A DNA stretch of 64,000 bases from positions 620,001 through 684,000 of the forward strand of contig JAADJZ010000011.1 in NCBI GenBank assembly GCA_011032825.1, in the 5' to 3' direction. Position numbers and translations under genes: made by a program. Below are positions 12,554 through 21,804 of the stretch, one piece after another; the stretch's first letter is position 1; every line of letters begins with the position of its first letter. The DNA is from Massariosphaeria phaeospora. Lineage: Eukaryota > Ascomycota > Dothideomycetes > Pleosporales. The notes under the pieces are model-generated. The model did no database searches, was not told the origin of the DNA, and saw only the letters and a list, made by a program, of their open reading frames with translations.

Positions 12554-12882
12554 TGGTGGCATAACGAATGCCGGTATCCTGGAGGAGGATCATGCTCAAC
12601 GACGACGACTGTTGGCAGTCGTTATGGCCGCTGGTCTTGCAATCTCCGCCTGGGGGGACAACTGAGCAACCAACACTAACAGGTTCTGCCGAAAATACGG
12701 AACGTAGACCTGAAGTTGACGCGGTTGCTTTTTCAGTGTGTTTGTGTTTTTGTTGCAGTCCGTCGACCGTAACATTAACATGTTCATTTTGTTTGGAACA
12801 CTTTTTCAGTTTAATCCATGTGGATACACAGTTTGTGGCCCTAACCTCGTTTTCAGGCCCACCCAGGTGCTGATCCGATCGA

Positions 12883-12912
12883 CTGGTCCAGTAGACTAGT
12901 CCACTGGACCAG
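12883..12912. repeat. Perfect 10-bp inverted repeat
   Basis: CTGGTCCAGT at 12883-12892 and ACTGGACCAG at 12903-12912 are exact reverse complements separated by 10 nt containing ACTAGT. No adjacent gene would explain it as an operator. Confidence 0.75.
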
Positions 12913-13012
12913 GTTCGAGATCGCACAATGATTGGAAACACAATCCACCGGGCACCCGAAAACAAGGTTTGTTACACTATGCCAGCAAAGACGTAGTCAT
13001 AGTAGCAATTCC

Positions 13013-13036
13013 GGCCGATGTCTATAGACATCGGCC
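13013..13036. repeat. 24-bp perfect palindrome
   Basis: GGCCGATGTC-TATA-GACATCGGCC is fully self-complementary over 24 bp and stops abruptly at both ends. It lies in non-coding sequence between two other inverted repeats and a tandem duplication. Confidence 0.85.
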
Positions 13037-13384
13037 AACAGGCTGAGTTGAGAACGACTTTGCTGGATTCCGTGTATCGGCGACGGGCCAAGCGCCTGAA
13101 GGGTATGGGTGCCTCTGAGTAAAATATGCCAGGGACCTTTCGGCCTATCAGACTATCCGAAGACGGTCCATAACTGTTGGCTTCTTCCACCAGGATTAAA
13201 ATCAAGGACCTGCCGGAGGCTCCCCAAAAGGAGGTCCAACCTCGCAAGACTTCGTTCCTGGTATCGGGGGATACCCCCTACTGCAGAGGTCCATCTTCTT
13301 TTCAGTTTGTTTTAACACAAAATTGTTTAACACAGTTTGTTTGTACACAGTATGTTGAGCCGAGGCTCAGGTGGAGTCGACTCG

Positions 13385-13897
13385 CTAGGACTTCGGAGGC
13401 TGTCGAATGCGGTACGGATCGCGAAGATCTCCAGAGTGTCGCTCGGTCCTCGTCCATCGTCGTAGGTCATCGTCGAACTCCAGAATTTGAAGACTTTTGT
13501 AGGTATGCCGAATCAGTTCGACTCTCCCTCCAGTGTAGCGTTGATCCGGCATCTGCTCGGTCCTGGCTTCAACTGGCTGGGTCAACCCTCCATGGAGGAC
13601 CAACCGGGATTCTGCGAGTGAACTCGCTCGAATCTTCTCGGCCTCATCTTGCAGATCAAGGCCAAGTCCTGCGGGACGTCTCCCGACTGTTCTGGGTTCT
13701 TCCATGTCAAAAGAAGGCGCTCTGAGCTTCAGCTCTTTCAGCTGCCGAAGACTATGGATCACTCCCCAACAGGTTCTTCCACGTCTAAAGGCGCTTTGAG
13801 CTTCAGCCCCTCGGCTGCCAATGACCATGGATAGGCCCGAAACGTGGGTACCAGGCTGACAGGTCAGGCATTGCCTTGTATTTGACAGAACCAGCAC
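13385..13897 (-). pseudogene. Possible leucine-rich-repeat / F-box-type coding relic
   Basis: A minus-strand frame of 170 codons contains strings such as SLRQLKELKLRAPSF and YKSLQILEFDDDLRRW, which resemble the LRR region of fungal F-box/LRR proteins. Its N-terminal part overlaps an imperfect 65-bp tandem duplication, which fits duplicated LRR units, although the two copies fall in different frames. No F-box, start context or continuing exons could be found on either side. I infer a decayed fragment; chance resemblance is a serious alternative. Confidence 0.25.
13695..13832. repeat. Imperfect tandem duplication of about 65 bp
   Basis: Copy A (13695-13759) and copy B (13772-13832) share GGTTCTTCCA, AAGGCGCT, GAGCTTCAGC, CGGCTGCC/AGCTGCCG-like and ATGGAT blocks in the same order, with small indels. 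They are separated by 12 bp. Confidence 0.75.
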
Positions 13898-14504
13898 ACC
13901 ACGTCGAAGGAACTAGCAATGTAGTCCTTGTGGGTTTCGCGTCCATCTCCTCCGGTGGCCAAACCGGTACAGACGACGCTACTCCCCGAGTGCGGGATCG
14001 AAACCCCTCGATCGAAGGACACTGTCCAAAGATCGCCGGGTACGAAACCCAAGTTGTGCATCGATGTAGCAGGGGGACGAAGGCGGAGGACGGAGGCGGA
14101 GGACAGGGCGTCAGAAAACGCGTCGCCGAAGAGGAAACACGAAAACAACGCCTGGAGGATGTGGAGTGGGAGACGCCCGCAACGATAGGATAATATGTGG
14201 GAGCCGCGGCGAACAGAAAGCGACAAGAGCAGGAGTGGAAACAAATGGAAATGAGTGAAGATAGATGGCAGATGTGCGATGATGGCAAAAGTGCGAGGGT
14301 ATATATAGTGAGTGGGGGAGGTTGGGTGATGAAAGGAGGCGGGCAGCAAATTTGAAGGCTGGAGATGGGGTTCGTGTCGCGCGCTAGCTCTTTAGTGCCT
14401 TGGCGGGTCCAAGTGCCTTACGCGTGCGTCATTGATCGCGAAACAACGAAGGCAAGGGACGTTGCTGTGCGTAAGGGCTGTTGCTCCTCTTGAAGCCGTA
14501 CGCC

Positions 14505-15242
14505 ATGGTAAGAATCCTATGCAATATCTTGCTACATACCAGTATCTGACCTGTCTAGCCGCCGAAGCGTCGCGCAGCAGCATCCAGCAAAACAGCTCTG
14601 ACCGCAAAGCGCCCCTCCAAACTTGCGAAAGAGCACAGCCTCACCGCAGACCAAGAGGCTGAGATACGGGAGGCATTTGGCCTGTTCGCGATACAGCATC
14701 CGGACTATGAAGGAAGCAAGGAAGGCGTCCTGCGGAGGGACGACGTGCGCCGGTGCTTAATGTATGCTATAAGTAATGCCTCTCAACGCGCACATGCCAA
14801 ACTAATGTCACAACCTAGTTCCCTGAATCTCGGACCTTCGAAAGCCGAAATATCTTCTGTTCTCTCCATAGTCGACTCTGCGAACACCGGCTTCGTGGAG
14901 TTTGTCACTTTCCTCGAGTACGCTGCGCTCGCCATACACAACAAAGAAGAGAGCCCGGATGAGGACGATGAAGAAGATGAATACCACGAAGAGAGTAACG
15001 AGGAAGAAGTCAGGGCGGCGTACACGCTGTTTACGCACGGCGGACCTGGGCCCATAACGCTAGCGCATCTGCGGAGGGTAGCAAAAGAGCTGCGCGAAGA
15101 TGTACCGGATGACGTCCTGAAAGACATGATACGTGAGGCGAACGGGGGTGGGAAGGGAAAGGGGAAGGCGAGAGATGTCGGTGGAGTGGGGTTAGAAGAG
15201 TTCGAGAGTGTGATGAAGCGGGCGGGGCTGACATTTAGTTGA
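14505..15242 (+). CDS. EF-hand (calmodulin/centrin-like) protein with start codon alone in exon 1
   Basis: Calcium-binding-type protein of 209 aa, resembling the calmodulin/centrin superfamily. Exons are 14505-14507 (ATG only), 14559-14761 and 14819-15242. Splicing the ATG to CCGCCGAAGCG gives MPPKRRAAASSKTAL; an in-frame TAG sits directly before exon 2 and no other usable ATG exists, so this splice decides the start. The first EF-hand region is TADQEAEIREAFGLF. A second loop starts DSANTGFVEF but has Thr where the usual loop-12 Glu stands. An acidic linker (DEDDEEDEYHEESNEEE) separates a third region, EEVRAAYTLFTHGGPGPIT, and a degenerate fourth, GGGKGKGKARDVGGVGLEEFESVM. Several loops lack canonical ligands, so calcium binding is doubtful. 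A Cdc31/centrin role is possible but unproven. Confidence 0.82.
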
Positions 15243-15610
15243 GAAGCGAGAACGGAGTTATGAGTGATGATTTAGGCCATATGAGGGCATGCGCATCTCA
15301 GCATGGAGTTCAGGGTCAGCCTACGCTTTCCGGTCTAGTATAAGATATCCCCTTTCTACCATTCCTACCCCGGCCAACTGATAGGCTGTGCTATACGCGA
15401 CTATTTAACATCTGCACACCTAGCTTGTTCTCCAAAAACTCTCCGAGGAGACTGACCTCTACCTTACGGGGTATACTCCACAACCTCAATGACAGCCGGC
15501 AACCCAAAGCAGGCACCACAGTTCAGAAAATGGTACCCATCACAAAACTCGCCATTCCACGCGCAGCCCTGCATAGCCCAATTCCTTCCCCTCGGCAAAC
15601 TCCGCGGAAA
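15243..15610. other. Convergent intergenic region
   Basis: This lies between the 3' ends of the EF-hand gene and the secreted-protein gene and probably holds both 3' UTRs. A minus-strand reading just past the stop at 15611 encodes a protein-like string (KELGYAGLRVEWRVL) that might be an alternative last exon of the secreted protein, but I could not find a clean junction. Confidence 0.45.
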
Positions 15611-16192
15611 CTAACCTATGCCCAGCAAATTTCTACCATAATGATCTTTTTCAATCGTCCAAGCGTCTATAACTTGCGTAGCCGTATTCCCCGCGTCAGT
15701 GAGAATGAAAGCGGATGTGGCACCGTAGTTTACTGGAAGATTGACGTCGCCTTCCGAGTATGCGAGCTTTTTGTTAGCGGTTGGGGATAACGTGTCCGTG
15801 GTGTAGGCTACGAGGGTGAAGGTGGAGGAGTTCTGGCTTGGGGCCAAGGTGAAGAGAAAGGGTAGGGCAGAGATGATGTCTTCGCGGTGCTCCCAGACGC
15901 CGACCTAGTGCAACGGTCATTCAAAGTATCACTATAAACAACTTCAGCGACGAACATCCATCCAAGTTCCATTCTGGCGGAGTGGTTTGTTTACTGTTCG
16001 GATAGGCTCTTCAAGGTCAATGGGACGTTGTCTATGCGGTGTTAATTGAACTCGATTTTTCATCCTCGGAAAGCTGGTAACTTACGGCCGGGTCCATGCC
16101 ATGTAGATGGTCGGCTTGTCGGCGTTGCCATGTTCGAAAGGCACGGATAGTGCTTGAGGAGCTAGCAGCAGTATTGCTAGGGAAAGAAACAT
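15611..16192 (-). CDS. Small secreted protein of unknown function
   Basis: Not recognised. Model: complement of exons 16086-16192, 15956-16031 and 15611-15904, all with GT...AG borders and correct phase, giving 158 aa. The first residues, MFLSLAILLLAPQALS, form a clear signal peptide with likely cleavage before VPFEHG. The mature part contains YMAWTRPQRPIDLEEP, a sequon NGT, VGVWEHREDIISALPFLF, a second sequon NSS and a beta-rich tail (GDVNLPVNYGATSAFIL). It contains no cysteine in the modelled exons. The C-terminus is uncertain because a further exon may lie in 15430-15600. The gene sits beside an F-box pseudogene in a gene-sparse area. It could be an effector-like or cell-surface protein, but that is inference. 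Confidence 0.68.
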
Positions 16193-17085
16193 GGCGCCTT
16201 ACAGGGAGAGCATTCACAAAGATCTGTAGGATAGTTAAAAAAGAGAACGATGACTTTGAGTAGTGTACAGGTAACGGCGTCTGACATCGTATCCTAAATT
16301 ATGGTCCCCTAGACACGGCGCAGGTCCCTAACCCGGAGAGGACCCCGGCCTGGAACAAAATTTTAACTGCGGCACGTCTTCTGGCTGGTAGTCAAATTTG
16401 ACCGAGAGAGTACAAGATTGCGGGGTTGTAATATGGCAATTGTTGGAAGGATCGTTGCATATCCAATATAATCTCCTTGGCAGCCTTGACCTCTAGGAGG
16501 AAAAAGACCTCCGGGTGGTCATGAGGAAAAACATGAAGAACCTCGAGGAGGCATGGGAAAAGACAAAGAATTGGCCCAAGCCGAAATGGAACTCGCAAGC
16601 TTCTGGAACCCCCCATTGTGACGCCTGGGGCTACTCCCTCCTCAATCCCATCATCAAGCCCCTCCTCGGCTCCTGCGGCTCCTGCGCCCACTCCCGCTTA
16701 TTGTAAGCAGTATTGTTTCCTCCCTCACAATCGGTTTCCAGCAAAGGACTCCACACCTACGTTCTGACTGACTCTCTACCGCGTTAATCCTCCTCTGCTG
16801 TTAGCACGAAGGACCTTATACTACATTGAAACGTGTTCCGCTCCATACAACCTGAGCATCGTGGTGCCATTTAGCCAAGGTCTTGGACCTACGCGAAGTA
16901 GAAAACTTGGTATATACGTGCATCTGGTAAGTATACGGAAGCGTGATATGTCTTTTTATGTGATCTTCAATCATCAACACATAAGTTCGGTCTTCACAAA
17001 CTGATGTTGAGCTTTGTATATGTACGTCGCAAGGAAGGGCAGAAGCAAAGAAAGGAACGAGGATAGAGCTAATCGCCTTAACATA
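16193..17085. other. Intergenic region upstream of the secreted protein
   Basis: Promoter of the minus-strand secreted-protein gene at its left edge. A short plus-strand stretch around 16500-16600 reads as a protein-like, charged string (KNMKNLEEAWEKTKNW) but is flanked by stops and has no start or splice context, so it may be a relic. Nothing else is supported. Confidence 0.45.
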
Positions 17086-18828
17086 TTAGAACCTATAGTC
17101 ATTACCTAGTTGTTTACTAATATACGTGCCGCAATAATCGACGGACGTTGACTCTTCCGGCGTCCAGTACTCAAAATCATCTCGGGTGACCAATCCTTTC
17201 CCATACTTCTCGTCATCCCAGTGTTCCTTCAATACGTCCCCATGCTCGCGGCAGCCGATTTGTTGGAAGAGGCCGTGAAGCTCTGGATCTGGCCGCCATT
17301 CTCCAACTTTCCACCAGATCTGGCGAGCGCTGGAAAGGAACTCCGCCGGGTTGTTGGTGAAATATGAGCGACAGTTGGGTTTTTAGTAAGCTAATCCCCA
17401 TGCAAGGTTATCTCTCTGATTGCACAGGTTGCTAGGAAGGTCGTCGTAGGACGGCTCGCTTTCATCTGCCTCACGGCCATTCATATCAAACCTTAGAGGT
17501 GACCATAACACCGCCGTCCTCAGTCCCGGCATATTCGCAGCGGCTTTGGCGAAATTTGAAAGGAATGGTTTCAATACGTTCTCGTTTGGCGAGATACGAA
17601 ATTGGAAGTCGTATATGATCTCAAAGGACCTAAATCCGCTATCTTTAACCTCACCGTCTTCGCATTCATCATCTTCGGTGTGCTCTAATGGTGGGTAGGA
17701 AGACTCGTTGACTTCGTAGCCTATCGTGTCCCGGCTCTTGCCCCTAGGTCCTTCAAAATACCAAGCTCCTGAGGGTGATGCCACGTGGAACATGATGAAT
17801 ACCCTTTGGAGATTTGGCCATGTGGGTGTTGGGAGGTTTGGCCGTGTAGGTGTTGAAGTATCTTCAGGCTAGAACAAGGTTTCATCCGCTTGGACGCGGA
17901 GTGTGAGTTCCTTGAGGTAGTAGGAGAGCATCCGGAAGCTGGTACTAAAAGGGTCTTTTGAGAAAGGACTAACGAGGTTTGGCATCGGCTTGCCGTGGTC
18001 TATACAGTCCCACTCTTTCATAGGGAGTTAACAGAAGAAGTTGAGCTCAACATACTGAAGAGATTTGGGGGTATTGTTAGGTGTGACTGCCTCACCGACG
18101 CCATGTCTCGTGTCTCTTCAGGGTCCGCCATACTCGCAGATAAACAGTTTTGCTGGCTCTTCTGAATAAGGCGGATCCCACTCCTGCGATCCAGTGTGGC
18201 ACTCGAGACGATCTAGGTTTGGACATTTGACGGCGAGATCGATTAAGATACGGTAATCGAGCTTTGCGGTGGACATCTCGCCGTCCATGATCAGAAGGTA
18301 AAAAACTAATTGCAGGTCGGAAAGGATCTCGGGGTTCAGCATGTGAGTTCGCCAATGGTGATAACCCTAGTGTAAACAATACTCATAACCTGACCTGTAT
18401 TGAGATGGAGCGTATATTATTAGTTGATATTTTCCTTGATTACACTCCTCCGCACGCTCCTCTATGGCTTTGAGTGTTGTGAAAAGGTCTAGGATCTGTT
18501 TGGTGAAAATCTTATCCTTCTCGTATTGTTCCTTAGCGCTCTCACGGTATCCAGGCTTAACAATCTCTAAATCGGGAAAGTGCGGGCTGAATTAGACCTC
18601 TTTGAGATAGCGAAGCTGGAAGCCGGAGTAGCGGTTGATGAGCTGCTGCTTTCGCTCGACGGTTGTCTCCTTGTCGAGGTTTATTGTGTAATGGTGAGAT
18701 CTGTGTTTTTCCGCATGCTCCTCTGCAGCTTTGCGAAGCTTGGTGGAGACATAGTAGCTGTTTCGTAGATCTTCAGCAGAGAGATAGCTGCATACCTGAT
18801 CGACCGATTCTTGCGGAAGCTGTTCCAT
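17086..18828 (-). pseudogene. F-box protein pseudogene with six in-frame stops
   Basis: One continuous reading frame of 581 codons runs from ATG at 18828 to TAA at 17086. It is interrupted by six premature stops at 18592-18594 (TAA), 18367-18369 (TAG), 18118-18120 (TGA), 18028-18030 (TAA), 17869-17871 (TAG) and 17383-17385 (TAA), with no frameshift. The N-terminus is an F-box (MEQLPQESVDQVCSYLSAEDL); active F-box proteins recruit substrates to SCF ubiquitin ligases. Later blocks (NPEILSDLQLVFYLLIMDGE, NLQRVFIMFHVASPSGAWYF, AKAAANMPGLRTAVLW, WWKVGEWRPDPELHGLFQQI) match the layout of a large fungal F-box family from memory. Every stop can be reached from a sense codon by one C:G-to-T:A change, which is compatible with RIP but does not prove it. 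I looked for introns that would remove the stops and found none of acceptable length. Confidence 0.85.
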
Positions 18829-19454
18829 TCTCTCTGAGGTGGATATAATTATGCTGTAAGAATCATGACAACAACCGTCCAAAAAACTCGGTACACTATG
18901 TTTAGGTAGCTAGTCGACAATCGAATAGGCTAAAAAGCTGTAAGCAGGTCTTGGTCTTCTGGACTAAAGTCGATAGGGATACGGAATCTGTCAAAGATCT
19001 CGAACTGGCGGATGGCTTGCGTGTGCTACGAGGCCTAACCTGGCTCTCCCAGTCGAGACAGATGATACGACACGAACAGACACGATGCACAGAACACTCG
19101 ATTCTTTGTGTAATTGAGTCCTAATGCTTGCGACGGGTGTGTGTCAAGGGTGAAAAAGGGTGACCAGGTCAAAGATACAGCGGCGAGGTCAGAAAGTCTC
19201 CGCGCCAATGACGGCGATCTTCGTCGACCCCGGGGCGGATCAGTTCAGCTCGAGAAGGCGCCAAGACCCAGGATCAGCGAAAAGAACACGACGCGGATGC
19301 ACAAAGGGGCGAGCCAGCAATTCTGTAGCACCACGTCGAAGTTACACTCCAAGCCGCACTCTTTGTGGCTAGACGCACAATTCTTGCAACCCCTAGAGAT
19401 TCACTCCCGCCCAATGCCCCCGTAAATTCTTCTTACTAAGGACCTCACCCCCAT
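18829..19454. other. Intergenic region upstream of GDA1
   Basis: Divergent space between the F-box pseudogene and the Golgi GDPase gene, presumably holding the GDPase promoter. Frames such as plus 19114-19425 show no motif. Nothing else seen. Confidence 0.5.
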
Positions 19455-21246
19455 ATGTCAAGCGGCGTCGACCTGCGCCGGCGGCCCACCATTTGGTCTT
19501 ACTTCAGCTTCTCTGGTCCGCGTCGACGAACCTCCGAGTCCCTCCCACGCATCAACGAGCCGAGCCACGACCCCTTCGAAAAGCCCGACCGCCACTCACG
19601 CCACCGCTCGACCAATTCGACAGGCTTCATGAACGACCCCAAGGGCGCCATGAACCAGGGGCAGCGGCTGCGATACCTGAAGACAGGCGGCATAATCGCC
19701 TTCATCCTGCTCATACTGTACTTTGTTGCGCCGCGCGATGGCTTCTCGCGTGCTGCAGCGGGGGGAGGCAACACAGCAGCGCCTGGCGCCGACGCAAAAT
19801 GCACAACGTCGTATTCCAAGGAGAAGCCGCTCATCCAGTATGCCCTCATGATCGATGCCGGCAGCACGGGCTCGCGGATCCACGTCTACAAGTTCAACAA
19901 CTGCGGACCGACCCCCGAACTCGAGAGCGAGATCTTCGAGATGACGGAGAAGAAGCCAGGCGGGTCTGGTCTATCATCCTTCGACGACGATGCCGAAGGC
20001 GCTGCGGAGAGCTTGGATGTATTGATGAACAAGGCTGTTGATAGCGTTCCGGATAGCTACCGAAGTTGCACACCGGTCGCCGTAAAGGCCACCGCTGGGC
20101 TGCGCAAGCTCGGAGACCTGAAGAGCAACAATACGCTGAAGGCCGTTCGCCAGCGCCTCGAGACCAAATACCCCTTCGCTGTGGTTGCCGAGGACAAGGG
20201 CGGCGTGGAGGTCATGGACGGGAAAGACGAGGGTGTTTATGCTTGGATCACCGCCAACTACCTGCTCGGCAAGATTGGAGGCCCTGATAAAACCCCCACT
20301 GCTGCGGTCCTCGATCTCGGCGGCGGCTCCACTCAGATCGTCTTCGAGCCCACTTTCCCCGAGAGCGCCAGTGGAGGCATGCCCCCCAAACTTGCAGAGG
20401 GCGACCACAAGTACGAGCTCAACTTCGGCGGCCGCGACTTCACCCTCTACCAGCACTCATACCTCGGCTACGGCCTCATGGAAGCCCGCAACAACCTGCA
20501 CAGCACCGTCCTGGATAGCATCTACCAAGACCACAAGGAAGAAGAAAGCAAAGACTGGCTGAAGCAGCCGCTCGTCAACCCCTGCATCGCCCCCAAGATG
20601 AGCCGCGAAGTCGAAGTCCACCTCCCCGACGACCACCCCCTGGGCACCACCGTCACCGTCAACATGACAGGCCCTACCGAAGCCGCGCCCGCCCAATGCC
20701 GCGCCTTCGCCGAAAAGACGCTGCACAAAGACGCCGAATGCAAAGTCGCGCCCTGCGCCTTCCGCGGCATCCACCAGCCGTCCATCCAGCAGACCTTCGC
20801 CCGCGAGGACGTCTACCTCTTCTCGTACTTCTACGACCGCACGCAACCGCTCGGCATGCCCGAGTCCTTCAGCCTGCAGGAGCTCAAAGACCTGGCCGCG
20901 CGCGTGTGCCACGGCGAAGACGCCTGGGACGTGTTCGGCAGCGTCGAGGGCGCGATGAAGCAACTAAAGGGCCGGCCGGAATGGTGTCTGGATCTGAATT
21001 TCCAGTTGGCGCTGCTGCATACGGGCTACGAGATGCCGATTGAGCGCGAGGTCAAGATCGCGAAGAAGATCAAGGGCAACGAGTTGGGTTGGTGTTTGGG
21101 TGCCAGGTACGTTGTTCTCTCCCCCATCTCCCCCTTCCCCCCTAAACCGGCATCGCATGCAATACCATGTGCTAACCAATCGCAGTCTCCCCCTCCTAAA
21201 CAAGGAATCTGGCTGGAAGTGCAGGATCAAAGAAGTGCCCATCTAG
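19455..21246 (+). CDS. GDA1: Golgi guanosine diphosphatase (GDA1/CD39 nucleotidase)
   Basis: Hydrolyses GDP to GMP in the Golgi lumen so that GMP can be exchanged for GDP-mannose, supporting protein mannosylation. Exons are 19455-21106 and 21186-21246, giving 570 aa. It is a type II membrane protein: a basic cytosolic tail (1-75), one membrane anchor at about 76-92 (LKTGGIIAFILLILYFVA), then a Ser/Ala/Gly stalk and the catalytic domain. Apyrase-conserved regions are visible in order: DAGSTGSRIHVY (about 134-145), KATAGLRKLG, DEGVYAWITANYLLG and LDLGGGSTQIVF. The splice adds the C-terminal SLPLLNKESGWKCRIKEVPI after WCLGA. The start at 19455 gives the expected short cytosolic tail. Confidence 0.95.
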
Positions 21247-21804
21247 CGTCCCGACTTTGCGTTTCTTCCGCTTTTTCCCCGTCCCCGTCTCTGTCTCCAT
21301 GACTATATGAGCCCATTTCGTTTCTTACCATCGACACGTTTCACCCTCTTACATTTTATTCTGCATGGACTAGGCGTTGCGAGTTGAGTTGAGTTGATCA
21401 CAACCCGCGGCCGACATAGATAGCCTGGGCGTTTTGCCTTTTGTGATAACGGTTTAGGGAACTAGGGAGGTAGTAAATAGTGTTGAATGATGAATGGACG
21501 GGATCACAAAATAAACACCACTATATCACGTCGGTCTATTGCATGGAATGAAATGCCCCGTATCTTGTGGGAAACAAGCTTTTGTTTCTCTTGATTGTGT
21601 ACAAGTAGTTTCAATATAATGAGAAATGCCTCACACTCTATAAACCGAACTTTTTATCCTCCTCACATGCATCGTACAAGGTAGTTAAAACATGAAAAAA
21701 GAAGTATTAGGGTATCACGAAAGGTGAGTGCTCCACCAATATGAGCTGCCAAATTGTTCCCCCAGATGTGTCCAAGATGTGCTCAAATTGTGCACAAAAT
21801 GTGT
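21247..21804. other. Convergent 3' UTR space
   Basis: Lies between the stop codons of the GDPase gene (plus) and the CorA-type gene (minus). It is AT-richer than the flanking coding sequence and has no supported gene. Confidence 0.6.

Larger units (their letters stand above)
11871..14504. other. Relic region rich in palindromes and direct repeats
   Basis: No intact gene is visible. Within about 1.4 kb (12521-13832) are three perfect inverted repeats (12521-12553, 12883-12912, 13013-13036), a 19-bp near-perfect direct repeat (12535-12553 and 12615-12633) and a 65-bp imperfect tandem duplication (13695-13832). A minus-strand frame at 13385-13897 has leucine-rich-repeat flavour and overlaps the duplication. 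The 14250-14504 end is presumably the promoter of the EF-hand gene. The whole looks like a decayed element or gene relic. Confidence 0.45.

Noticed and set aside
13803..14349. Two overlapping minus-strand ORFs of 161 codons
   Set aside because: Low-complexity Ser/Leu/Phe-rich N-termini look like reverse-read leader sequence; no domain, and the two frames compete for the same DNA.
16515..16706. Short plus-strand ORF with protein-like charged sequence
   Set aside because: Only 63 codons, stops on both sides, no splice context; at most a relic.
18367..18396. Micro-intron that would remove the second stop of the F-box frame
   Set aside because: The only GT...AG pair gives an intron of about 28 nt, below any usual fungal size, and it would not rescue the other five stops.
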